Assembly: GCA_027484885.1 (NCBI GenBank)
Contig: JAIXSD010000222.1
Location: 1-7,779, forward strand
Origin: Rubrivivax sp.
Lineage (GTDB): Bacteria > Pseudomonadota > Gammaproteobacteria > Burkholderiales > Burkholderiaceae_C
Reading direction: 5' to 3'
Length of the DNA: 7,779 bases
The notes under the pieces: model-generated
Told to the model about the DNA's origin: nothing
What the model saw: the letters and a program-made list of their open reading frames with translations, nothing else
Database searches by the model: none
Shown: in pieces, positions 1-7,605 of the stretch
Numbering within the stretch: position 1 is the first letter of the stretch
How the letters are laid out: each line of letters starts with the position of its first letter
Position numbers and translations under genes: made by a program

Positions 1-1553
<1,553 letters not shown>

Positions 1554-1644
1554 GGGGCAGGCGTTGTCAGGCAGAAAACGCGATTGGAACAGAGCCGCCC
1601 CTGGCCCCCGCCAGGCCTGGCACGCTGCGCGCCTGAAACGCCGC

Positions 1645-2223
1645 TCAGGCCTTGACCAGGGCCTGGCGCAAGGTCTGGTCCAGCAAATCGCCGACCCGAT
1701 CGAGCAGGCGGCTGGGATTGAAACTCGGCGCAGCCGGCCGGGCCTCGCCCAGCAGCTGGTGAAACGGCGGCGCGGCACTGATGCCCAAACCCGGCGCACC
1801 GCCCGCGTCTTCCACCCACTGCACCGGCGTCGGTGAGGCGGGCCGCTCGCTCAGGTCGATCATGGTGCCGACCACGCGCAGGGCCTCACCTTGGGCATCA
1901 CGCTCCAGCACCAGGCCGCGCGACAGCATGTGGCGGTAGCCCGAGCCGTTGCTGCGCAAGCGGAAACGCGCTTCGTAGCTGGGCTCGCTGCCATCGAGGT
2001 GCGCGCGCAAGGCCGTCAGCATGGCGGCCTGATCCTCCGGGTGGACCCGGCAGCGCCAGAACGAGGTGTGGTCGGCCGAGCGGGCGTAGGGGAAGCCCAG
2101 ATGCTCTTTCCAGCGCGGCGAGTAGTGCACCGTGTCCTGCCGCGCGTCCAGGTCCCAGACGCCGAACCAGCCTTGCTGGACGGCTCGCCGCCAACGTTCG
2201 ACTTCCATGACTGTGGCCAACAT
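1645..2223 (-). CDS. Orphan PAS-domain protein (PAS fold-3 type)
   Basis: A 192-residue protein made of one PAS domain (about residues 15-126) and a C-terminal tail with no domain I recognise. PAS_3-like signposts are WDLD at 23-26, [10 protein letters not shown] at 34-43, HPEDQ at 61-65, the [11 protein letters not shown] strand at 83-93, and the closing [11 protein letters not shown] at 117-127. No kinase, GGDEF, EAL, methyl-accepting or DNA-binding domain follows. The tail (128-192) is Pro/Ala-rich, then ends in a probable amphipathic helix (about 171-190, [20 protein letters not shown]). No transmembrane segment or signal peptide is seen, so it is probably a cytosolic sensor or adaptor. 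Its ligand and partner cannot be told from sequence. A second in-frame ATG at 2208 (residue 6) is an equally plausible start; neither has a clear ribosome binding site. It lies 108 bases downstream of mtnA on the same strand, so co-transcription is possible but not shown. Confidence 0.8.
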   Translation of the reverse strand: MLATVMEVERWRRAVQQGWFGVWDLDARQDTVHYSPRWKEHLGFPYARSADHTSFWRCRVHPEDQAAMLTALRAHLDGSEPSYEARFRLRSNGSGYRHMLSRGLVLERDAQGEALRVVGTMIDLSERPASPTPVQWVEDAGGAPGLGISAAPPFHQLLGEARPAAPSFNPSRLLDRVGDLLDQTLRQALVKA

Positions 2224-2231
2224 AGCGGACC

Positions 2232-2260
2232 ATATTGGCCGGCTGGCCCCCTGCGGTCAA
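2232..2260 (-). promoter_or_regulatory. Possible weak promoter for the PAS gene
   Basis: Reading the minus strand, TTGACC (2255-2260, five of six matches to the -35 consensus) is followed 17 bases later by CAATAT (2232-2237, only three of six for the -10). Transcription would begin around 2225, giving a leaderless message from ATG 2223 or a very short leader to ATG 2208. The palindrome TCAAGCGCTTGA (2257-2268) overlaps the -35. The -10 is poor, so this is only a candidate. Confidence 0.22.
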
Positions 2261-2331
2261 GCGCTTGATGGGACGAAAAGACAGCCGACTTGCCAAATTT
2301 GAACGCTGCAGCGGCGCACAACCGCTCAAGC

Positions 2332-3417
2332 CTAGCCGCGCCGCGGCAGTTGCGCCAGCTGCGCGGGCGCCACGATGCCATGCTCGGTGATGAAGGAGCG
2401 GATCAGGCGGGCCGGCGTGACGTCGAAGGCCGGGTTGGCGGCCGGGCTGCCCGGCGCGACGATGCGCACCGTGTGGGTCTGCTGGGCGGCATCCTGACCC
2501 GTCACCCACAACAGTTCGTCGGCGCTGCGCTCTTCGATCGGGATCTCGCGCAGCCCGTCGTCCATGCGCAGGTCGAGCGTCGGCGTCGGCAAGGCGACAT
2601 GAAAACCAATGCCATTGTCGAAGGCAGCCAGGGCCTTCAGGTAGGTGCCGATCTTGTTGGCCGTGTCGCCGCGGCGGGTGACGCGGTCGGCGCCAACCAG
2701 GCACAGGTCCACCTGCCCCTGTTGCATCAGGTGGCCGCCGGCGTTGTCGGCCACCACGGTGTGGGGCACGCCATGCCAACCCAACTCCAGCGCAGTCAGC
2801 AGGGCACCCTGATTGCGCGGCCGGGTTTCGTCCACCCAGACATGCACCGGAATGCCGCGGTCGTGCGCGGCATAGATGGGCGCCAGCGCTGTACCCCAAT
2901 CCACCGTGGCCAGCCAGCCGGCATTGCAATGGGTGAGGATGTTGACGCGGCCTTGCTGACCTTTGGCGGCCCAGGCCGCCTCGATCAAGGGCAGGCCATG
3001 CTCGCCGATGGCCCGGCACAGGGCCACGTCTTCGTCGGCCAGTTCGGCCGCCAGGTCCAGGGCCGCGGCCGGCCGCTGCGCCGGGGCCAGCGGGCGCAGA
3101 TGCTGCAGCGCGGTTTCCAGCACATGGCGCAGGTTCACCGCCGTCGGGCGGGTGGCCAGAAGCATCGCGGCGGTCTGCTCCAGCGCCGCATCCGAGGCGT
3201 CCTGGCGCAGGCCCAGGGCCAGGCCATAGGCCGCGGCCATGCTGATCAGGGGGGCGCCGCGCACCGCCATGCTGCGAATGGCCTGGGCCGCATCGTCGGG
3301 GCTGCGGATCAGCAGGGTTTCAAATGCAAAGGGCAGGGCCAGCTGGTTGATCAGGCGGGCGCCCTCGGCCTCGCGGTCCCACCAGATGGAGCGGTAGTGG
3401 CGGCCGTGGATCTTCAT
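2332..3417 (-). CDS. mtnA: Methylthioribose-1-phosphate isomerase MtnA
   Basis: Converts 5-methylthioribose-1-phosphate to 5-methylthioribulose-1-phosphate, the ring-opening step of methylthioadenosine salvage, in the cytoplasm. The 361-residue length is normal for this family, which is related to eIF-2B alpha/beta/delta. Visible family features: the N-terminal MKIHGRHYRSIWWD segment, the RGAP loop at 53-56 (substrate phosphate region), the catalytic cysteine C164 in THCNAG, VDETRPRNQG at 195-204, and the catalytic aspartate D244 in LVGADRV, followed by GDTANKIGTY. The C-terminal ITEHGIVAP is also typical. It is the last gene of mtnB-mtnD-mtnC-mtnA. Its ATG overlaps the mtnC TGA in a 4-base ATGA (3414-3417), which suggests translational coupling and fixes the start. 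Nothing looks truncated or degenerate. Confidence 0.97.
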   Translation of the reverse strand: MKIHGRHYRSIWWDREAEGARLINQLALPFAFETLLIRSPDDAAQAIRSMAVRGAPLISMAAAYGLALGLRQDASDAALEQTAAMLLATRPTAVNLRHVLETALQHLRPLAPAQRPAAALDLAAELADEDVALCRAIGEHGLPLIEAAWAAKGQQGRVNILTHCNAGWLATVDWGTALAPIYAAHDRGIPVHVWVDETRPRNQGALLTALELGWHGVPHTVVADNAGGHLMQQGQVDLCLVGADRVTRRGDTANKIGTYLKALAAFDNGIGFHVALPTPTLDLRMDDGLREIPIEERSADELLWVTGQDAAQQTHTVRIVAPGSPAANPAFDVTPARLIRSFITEHGIVAPAQLAQLPRRG

Positions 3418-4133
3418 GGCTGGATCTGTTCCAAGTGCAAGTCGTCAAAGTCCGAGATCCCCAGGAACTCGGGCGCGGCCGGCGTGTCCTCACGCAGCAC
3501 CTGCAGCACCTGCACGCCCACCGCCTGCGCCGCCTGCAACTCGGCCGCGCTGTCCGACAGAAACAGCAGCTGCTCGGGCGGCAGAGCCAGCGCCGCGGCA
3601 ATGCGGCGGTAGGACTCGGGCTCGATCTTGGCGCCCACATCGGTGTCGAAGTGGGCACGGAAACAGGGCAAGAGATCGCCAGCCACGCTGTGGCCGAAGT
3701 AAAGCCGCTGGGCCGGCACCGAGCCCGAGGAGTAAATCGCCATCGGCAGGCCGGCGGCATGCCAGCGCCGGAGGGCGCGGCTGGCATCAGGGTAGAGGTG
3801 GCCTTGAAACGCCCCTTGCTCAAAGCCGCCGCGCCAGATCAGGCCCTGGAGCTTTTTCAGCGGCGGCGCCTTGCGGTCTTGCGCGATCCAGCCCAGCAGG
3901 GTCTGCACCGGGTCGGCCGCATCCAGGCCCTCGGCCTCGGCCAGGCGCTGCGTCTCGGCCAGGGCCTGCTGCACCGCGGGATCGGCGGCGTGGGCCGCCA
4001 CGAAAGCGCGCAGCCGCTCGCGCGAGTAGGGGTAGAGCACCTCGCTGAGAAAGGCCTTGGAGCCCAGCGTGCCCTCGATGTCCAGCAGCAGGGCTGCGGC
4101 CCGCCGCGTCAGCTGCCCGGCCGCCGCACTCAT
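3414..4133 (-). CDS. mtnC: Enolase-phosphatase E1 (MtnC)
   Basis: Bifunctional HAD-superfamily enzyme that enolises 2,3-diketo-5-methylthiopentyl-1-phosphate and then removes its phosphate, giving the acireductone used by MtnD. The protein is 239 residues, the usual size. HAD motif I is DIEGT (D18 nucleophile, E20 replacing the usual second Asp, as is normal for MtnC). Motif II is YSSGS at 134-138, motif III lysine is K169 in GAKIEPESYRRIA, and motif IV is LFLSD at 190-194. The GLIWRGGFEQGAFQGHLYPD stretch (97-116) matches the family cap and linker. Motif I continues as GTLGSKAF where many homologues have GTTSSI-F, a mild variant. An upstream in-frame extension to 4274 exists, but ATG 4133 is chosen because it begins the recognisable domain and overlaps the mtnD TGA as ATGA (4130-4133). 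It overlaps mtnA the same way at its 3' end. Confidence 0.96.
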   Translation of the reverse strand: MSAAAGQLTRRAAALLLDIEGTLGSKAFLSEVLYPYSRERLRAFVAAHAADPAVQQALAETQRLAEAEGLDAADPVQTLLGWIAQDRKAPPLKKLQGLIWRGGFEQGAFQGHLYPDASRALRRWHAAGLPMAIYSSGSVPAQRLYFGHSVAGDLLPCFRAHFDTDVGAKIEPESYRRIAAALALPPEQLLFLSDSAAELQAAQAVGVQVLQVLREDTPAAPEFLGISDFDDLHLEQIQP

Positions 4134-4693
4134 GCGGCGTTCAAGGGGCTGTCGGCGTCCAGCCGCGGAATCGCCGCGGCGATGGGGTCGCCGGTGAAAT
4201 GCCCGACCCAGCCCTCGGGCGAGACAAACAGGCGGATGGCGGTGAACAAGGGCTGCGGCCCCATATCGAACCAATGCTTGGTGCCCGCGGGCACCGAGAT
4301 CAGATCACCGGCTTCGCACAGCAGCTGCAAGACCTCGTCACCCAGATGCAGGTAAAAAGCGCCCGAGCCCTCGGCGAAGAAACGCACTTCGTCGTCGCTG
4401 TGGGTGTGCTCGTCGAGGAACTTCTGGCGCAGGCTGGCACGATCGGGGTGATCGGGGCGCAAGCGCACCACATCCGCCGAGCGATAGCCATTGGCGGCCT
4501 GCAGCCGCTCGATCTCCGCCTGGTAAGCGCTCAGGACCGCGGCGCTGTCGGCGTCGGCGGGCAAGGGGCGCAGCGGCCATTGCTCAAACGCAATGCCGGC
4601 CTGCTGCAACAGCTGGGCGATCAGGTGGGTGTCACGCGTGTGCAGCAGCGCTTGCTGGGGCTGGGCCACGGCGTAGCGAATCAAGCGGGTCAT
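4130..4693 (-). CDS. mtnD: Acireductone dioxygenase MtnD
   Basis: Cupin metalloenzyme that oxidises the acireductone 1,2-dihydroxy-5-(methylthio)pent-1-en-3-one. In this family the Fe form gives the methionine keto acid plus formate, and the Ni form gives methylthiopropionate, CO and formate; the metal cannot be told from sequence. The 187-residue length is typical. The metal ligands fall in the expected cupin motifs: H96, H98 and E102 in EHTHSDDEVRFF, and H140 in PAGTKHWFD. The numbering agrees with that known for the Klebsiella enzyme. The frame is open upstream to 4882, but ATG 4693 (MTRLIRYA) starts the conserved domain and has a GGAG at 4705-4708, 11 bases upstream. The gene lies 79 bases after mtnB and overlaps mtnC by 4 bases. 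Confidence 0.96.
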   Translation of the reverse strand: MTRLIRYAVAQPQQALLHTRDTHLIAQLLQQAGIAFEQWPLRPLPADADSAAVLSAYQAEIERLQAANGYRSADVVRLRPDHPDRASLRQKFLDEHTHSDDEVRFFAEGSGAFYLHLGDEVLQLLCEAGDLISVPAGTKHWFDMGPQPLFTAIRLFVSPEGWVGHFTGDPIAAAIPRLDADSPLNAA

Positions 4694-4772
4694 GGGTGTG
4701 CGGGCTCCGAGGTGATCGACTGGGCAACTGAGAGGGTGATGTGGCGAGGGCAGGGGCAAGGCCAGGCCGGCC

Positions 4773-5492
4773 TCAGCCGCGGGGCAGGGCCAGCAGGCAG
4801 GCCAGCAATTCGTCCAGGGCCTCCAGGTGCCGCCAGGCTTGGGCGGCATCCACGCCCCAGGCATAGAGACCATGGCCGGCAATCACATAACCGGGTGCCC
4901 AGACCGCCTGGGCCGGCGGCAGCGCCAGGCGGCGAGCCACCTGCTCGGCCAGGCGGGGGATGTCCTGGGTGTTGGCCAGCACGGGGAGGATCACCCGGGA
5001 CTCATGCGTGTGCACACCGGCCAGGGCCTTCTGCAGCTCCCAGCCCTCGAGCACGATCTCGCCCTGCGCCTCATGGCGGCGCCCGAGCACCACGGCCGCG
5101 CGGTTGTGCACATGGAAGACCGCGCCCACGGCCTCATGGTCGGCATACAAGCGGGTGTGCAAGGCCGCCTCGGCCGAGGAGCCGGGCAACAAGGGCTCGG
5201 CCAAAGGCTGGCGCAGGATGTCGCTGCGCTGCAGAGCGCCCTTGTCGACGCCGGAGCGGGTGATGGCGATCTGGTCCTGCGCGGTCCGAACCGAAAAATT
5301 GCCGGCGGTGGCCGGGGTCCAGCCCCGCTGCGAGGCCTGGCGGCCAGCCTCGACCACGGCCTCGGCGGCCCGGGCCCATTCGGGCCAGGCCGGCTTGCTC
5401 GCAACCGGCTTGAGCGCCCGGCCCGCATCAGGCGCCTCGGTCTCGGGTTGAGGATGCGGATGCTGTTGCTGCAGTGAGGGCACCCAGTTCAT
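4773..5492 (-). CDS. mtnB: Methylthioribulose-1-phosphate dehydratase MtnB
   Basis: Class II aldolase-fold zinc enzyme that dehydrates 5-methylthioribulose-1-phosphate to the diketone phosphate used by MtnC. Visible family features: the GNFSVR substrate loop at about 64-69, SGVDKG at 80-85, an SSAEAALHTRLY segment (105-116), zinc ligands H127 and H129 in FHVHN, the GWELQKALAG block at 150-159, NTQDI at 174-178, and a third histidine H207 in IAGHGLYAWG. The protein is 239 residues from ATG 5492, somewhat longer than the common 200-215, because of a Gln/Pro/His-rich, probably disordered N-terminal stretch (about 1-35). The frame is open further upstream to 5606, but that region contains the promoter and terminator sequences, and there is no internal Met after 5492, so this start is preferred. 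The ribosome binding site is weak. It is the first gene of the mtnBDCA unit. Confidence 0.94.
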   Translation of the reverse strand: MNWVPSLQQQHPHPQPETEAPDAGRALKPVASKPAWPEWARAAEAVVEAGRQASQRGWTPATAGNFSVRTAQDQIAITRSGVDKGALQRSDILRQPLAEPLLPGSSAEAALHTRLYADHEAVGAVFHVHNRAAVVLGRRHEAQGEIVLEGWELQKALAGVHTHESRVILPVLANTQDIPRLAEQVARRLALPPAQAVWAPGYVIAGHGLYAWGVDAAQAWRHLEALDELLACLLALPRG

Positions 5493-5516
5493 ACGGTTCT
5501 GCCGGCTGGCTGTTGA

Positions 5517-5536
5517 AGCACCCCATCCTAGGTGCT
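5517..5536. promoter_or_regulatory. Inverted repeat over the mtnB -10 (candidate operator)
   Basis: Perfect 6-base arms AGCACC (5517-5522) and GGTGCT (5531-5536) are separated by 8 bases. The candidate -10 hexamer of the mtnB promoter lies inside the 8-base spacer. A repressor bound here would block RNA polymerase. This is an inference from position and symmetry only; no known regulator consensus is recognised. Confidence 0.35.
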
Positions 5537-5554
5537 GCGCGCCGGCAGCGTCAA
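5525..5554 (-). promoter_or_regulatory. Sigma70-like promoter of the mtnBDCA operon
   Basis: On the minus strand, TTGACG (5549-5554, five of six for -35) is followed after 18 bases by TAGGAT (5525-5530, four of six for -10). Predicted transcription start is about 5518, leaving a leader of about 25 bases before ATG 5492. The leader is too short for a riboswitch, so control would be at initiation. The element lies downstream of the ssb terminator, consistent with independent transcription of mtnBDCA. Confidence 0.55.
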
Positions 5555-5567
5555 CGCAGCTTCGGGC

Positions 5568-5577
5568 ATATCGATAT
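5568..5577. promoter_or_regulatory. Palindrome upstream of the mtnB -35
   Basis: Perfect 10-base palindrome ATATCGATAT, an AT-rich island in GC-rich DNA, ending 13 bases upstream of the candidate -35 of mtnB. The position suits a transcription factor site, but the palindrome is short and matches no consensus I can name. Confidence 0.25.
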
Positions 5578-5606
5578 CTGCGACGCAGGCGACAAAAAAC
5601 AGGCAA

Positions 5607-5639
5607 GAAAAAGGCCCGCAGCCATTGGGCTGCGGGCCT
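5607..5639 (-). terminator. Intrinsic terminator of ssb
   Basis: Read on the minus strand, a perfect 11-bp GC-rich stem (arms 5628-5638 and 5613-5623, extendable by one A-T pair) closes on a 4-base loop. It is followed at once by a run of T (5612 down to 5608) and, a little further on, a second T run (5594-5599). It begins 29 bases after the ssb stop. On the plus strand the stem is followed by no long T run, so it acts mainly for ssb. Confidence 0.9.
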
Positions 5640-5668
5640 GATGTTGACAACTACCTGGTAGGTGTTTT

Positions 5669-6235
5669 TTAGAAAGGGATGTCGTCATCCATATCGTCAA
5701 AGCCGGTCGCCGGGCGCGGGGCCGGGGCGGGCGCCGGGCGGGCGGCTGCCGGGGGGCGGGCGTGCGGGCGAGCCGGTGCGCGCGGGGCCGGGGCGTCGCC
5801 GTAGTCGTCGCCACCGCCGTAACCGCCAGCACCACCACCGCCGCCACGGGCTTCGCGGGCGCCGTAGCCACCGCCGCCGCCACCACCTTCATCACCGGAA
5901 TCGCGGCCGCCGAGCAGCTGCATTTCGTTGGCGATGATTTCGGTGGTGTAGACGTCCTTGCCTTCCTTGTCGGTCCACTTGCGGGTGCGCAGGCGGCCTT
6001 CGACGTAGAGCGGGCGGCCCTTCTTGCAGTACTGGCCGACGATTTCAGCCAGCTTGTCGTTGAACACCACGCGGTGCCATTCGGTTTCTTCCTGCTTTTC
6101 GCCGGTCTCGCGGTTCTTCCAATTGCGCGTGGTGGCCAGGCTGATGGTGCAGAAGGCGACGCCGCTGGGGTTGTAGCGCAACTCGGGGTCGCGCCCCAGG
6201 TTGCCGATGAGAATGACTTTATTGACCGAGGCCAT
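5669..6235 (-). CDS. ssb: Single-stranded DNA-binding protein SSB
   Basis: Binds single-stranded DNA as a tetramer during replication, repair and recombination, and recruits partner proteins through its C-terminal tip. The 188-residue protein has an OB fold at about 1-110, starting [20 protein letters not shown]. The aromatic DNA-stacking positions known from E. coli SSB are present (W40, W53, F59, W87), as is the tetramer-contact histidine H54 in TEWHR. The linker is first glycine-rich (about 117-142, with a run of seven Gly and one of five), then Pro/Ala/Arg-rich (about 147-178). It ends in an acidic tip, DDMDDDIPF, the conserved partner-binding peptide. ATG 6235 is fixed by homology and by a GGAG (6244-6247) 8 bases upstream; the frame is open further upstream but that part is not SSB-like. 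It is followed by its own strong terminator. Confidence 0.98.
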   Translation of the reverse strand: MASVNKVILIGNLGRDPELRYNPSGVAFCTISLATTRNWKNRETGEKQEETEWHRVVFNDKLAEIVGQYCKKGRPLYVEGRLRTRKWTDKEGKDVYTTEIIANEMQLLGGRDSGDEGGGGGGGYGAREARGGGGGAGGYGGGDDYGDAPAPRAPARPHARPPAAARPAPAPAPRPATGFDDMDDDIPF

Positions 6236-6243
6236 AGGCGCTG

Positions 6244-6280
6244 CTCCGCAAGCTGCTGATATCCAAACCCCCGGATTATG
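6244..6280 (-). promoter_or_regulatory. ssb ribosome binding site and candidate -10
   Basis: GGAG at 6244-6247 lies 8 bases before the ssb ATG on the minus strand. Upstream, CATAAT (6275-6280) matches five of six -10 positions and would start transcription near 6268, with a leader of about 33 bases. No good -35 is seen 16-18 bases further up (CCTGGG at 6298-6303), so the promoter may need an activator or be a different element. Confidence 0.4.
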
Positions 6281-6355
6281 CCGCCCCGGCTGCCGGCCCC
6301 AGGGCGGGCAAGCCCCAGGCCACCCTGGGCGGCCTGCGCCCGACCCGCTGGGCCG

Positions 6356-6377
6356 GGGGCGCCGCAGTTGGCGCCCC
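6356..6377. repeat. Perfect 8-bp hairpin in the ssb/kinase intergenic region
   Basis: Arms GGGGCGCC (6356-6363) and GGCGCCCC (6370-6377) flank a 6-base loop, GCAGTT. There is no T run on either side and no gene ends here, so it is not an obvious terminator. It lies in the 203-base divergent gap (6236-6438), about 75 bases upstream of the candidate ssb -10 and about 60 bases before the kinase start. The rest of the gap is GC-rich and shows no open small gene that I can support. Confidence 0.35.
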
Positions 6378-6438
6378 GCTTCTTGCACTTAGTCAGGCCA
6401 GGCGCCGGGCAGACCTGGGCTTTGCCTAAGATGCCGCC

Positions 6439-7605
6439 ATGGACCGCAGCCCCGTCACCCCCCTGAACCCGAGCCAGAGCTGGAACACCGGCAGCCGCCG
6501 GCGCTTCTGGCTGGCCTATGGCGGCGCCTGCCTGCTGACCTGGCTGCTGTACGTGGTGGCCGGGCTCGACTACCAGCGCGGCCAGCAGGGCGTGTGGCAG
6601 CTCTGGTCGGCCATTTACGAAGCGACGCTGACGCTGTGGGCGCCCATGCTCATGGGTGTTTTGGTCTACCCCTGGGCGCAGTGGCTGCAGGAGCGCGAAT
6701 TCGGCCTGCTCAGCCTGGCCGGCCTGCATGGTGCGGCGGCCCTGCTGTTCAGCGGCGGCTGGATGGCCAGCGATTTTGTGCTCGCCAGCCTGCTTTTCGG
6801 CCCCGAGCATGCCGAGGCCACGCTGATGCAGACGGCGCTCTGGCGCGCCATCACCGGGGTGTTTGTCTACGTGCCGGTGGCCACCGGCTTCACCGCGGTG
6901 CTGAACGCACGCCGGGCGCGCCGCAATGCGGTGGCCGCCGCCCAGGCCGAGAGCGCCCTGGCCCGCGCCGAGCTGGCCGCCATCAGCGGCAAGCTGAACC
7001 CGCATTTCCTCTTCAACACCCTGAACTCCCTGATCGCCCTGACCCGCAAGGATGCCAAAGCGGCCGAGCAGGGCCTGCTGCGCTTTTCCGACATGCTGCG
7101 CTATGTGCTGGACAGCAAGCGCTCTGTCAGCGACCGGGTGACGCTGGAAGAAGAGCTGGGCTTTGTGCGCGACTATCTGGCCCTGGAATCGTTGCGTCTG
7201 GGCCAGCGCCTGAGCGTGGAATGGGCGCTGGATCCGGACACGCTGCAGGACGAGATCCCGCCCCTGACCCTGCAGCCGCTGGTGGAGAACTCCATCATCC
7301 ACGGCATCTCGCCCAGTGTGAAAGGCGGCTGCATCAGCATCAGCTCGCGCCGCGATGCGCTGACCCAGGCCCTGGCGCTGACCGTCAAGGACGACGGCGC
7401 CGGCTGCGAACCGGCGCGACTGAACCCCAGCGACGCCGGCGAGGGCACGGCCCCCAGCGGCCACCGCAGCGGCGGCATCGGCCTGGGCGCGCTGCGCCGC
7501 CGCTTCGCGCTCGATTTCAACGGCCGCGCGCGCATGCACATCCACACCGCACCGGGGGCGGGTTTCCGCGTTGACCTGTGGATTCCCCAGGCCCCGCTTG
7601 CTTGA
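6439..7605 (+). CDS. LytS/AlgZ-type membrane sensor histidine kinase
   Basis: A 388-residue inner-membrane kinase of the His_kinase (LytS/YehU/AlgZ) family, which phosphorylates LytTR-type response regulators. About four hydrophobic segments occupy residues 23-43, 61-82, 88-120 (one long or broken segment) and 136-156, with no obvious extracellular ligand domain. A short coiled-coil-like Ala/Arg helix (157-183) leads into the phosphoacceptor motif KLNPHFLFNTLNSL with H189. The ATPase domain shows the N-box LVENSIIHG (281-289, N284), the DDGAG box (318-322) and the G box GGIGLGALRRRF (345-356). ATG 6439 is preferred because an in-frame TAA at 6427-6429 bounds the start and the next Met is inside the membrane region. 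There is no Shine-Dalgarno; TAAGAT (6427-6432) just upstream could be a -10 of a leaderless transcript. It is followed by the response regulator after 31 bases, almost certainly an operon. The signal it senses is unknown. Confidence 0.93.
   Translation: MDRSPVTPLNPSQSWNTGSRRRFWLAYGGACLLTWLLYVVAGLDYQRGQQGVWQLWSAIYEATLTLWAPMLMGVLVYPWAQWLQEREFGLLSLAGLHGAAALLFSGGWMASDFVLASLLFGPEHAEATLMQTALWRAITGVFVYVPVATGFTAVLNARRARRNAVAAAQAESALARAELAAISGKLNPHFLFNTLNSLIALTRKDAKAAEQGLLRFSDMLRYVLDSKRSVSDRVTLEEELGFVRDYLALESLRLGQRLSVEWALDPDTLQDEIPPLTLQPLVENSIIHGISPSVKGGCISISSRRDALTQALALTVKDDGAGCEPARLNPSDAGEGTAPSGHRSGGIGLGALRRRFALDFNGRARMHIHTAPGAGFRVDLWIPQAPLA

Noticed and set aside
1631..1650. Inverted repeat GCCTGA-N8-TCAGGC over the PAS stop codon, with a nearby palindrome GCCAGGCCTGGC (1610-1621), as a terminator
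   Set aside because: No T run follows on the minus strand and the stem is short; it could form structure but does not meet the criteria for an intrinsic terminator.
1898..3019. 373-codon minus-strand frame crossing mtnA, the gap and the PAS gene
   Set aside because: It is a different frame from both real genes and matches neither family; its end in particular reads as a frame-shifted PAS gene. No evidence for a fusion.
2290..3612. 440-codon open frame on the plus strand opposite mtnA
   Set aside because: Antisense shadow of mtnA with low-complexity Gln/Gly/Ala/Arg composition and no recognisable domain.
4694..4772. Possible promoter or terminator between mtnB and mtnD
   Set aside because: The palindrome AGGCCGGCCT at the mtnB stop lacks a T run, and I found no paired -35/-10, so the gap is treated as an intra-operon spacer.
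5493..5668. SAM-type riboswitch or attenuator ahead of mtnB
   Set aside because: The predicted leader is only about 25 bases, and the one strong hairpin is oriented and placed as the ssb terminator upstream of the promoter.
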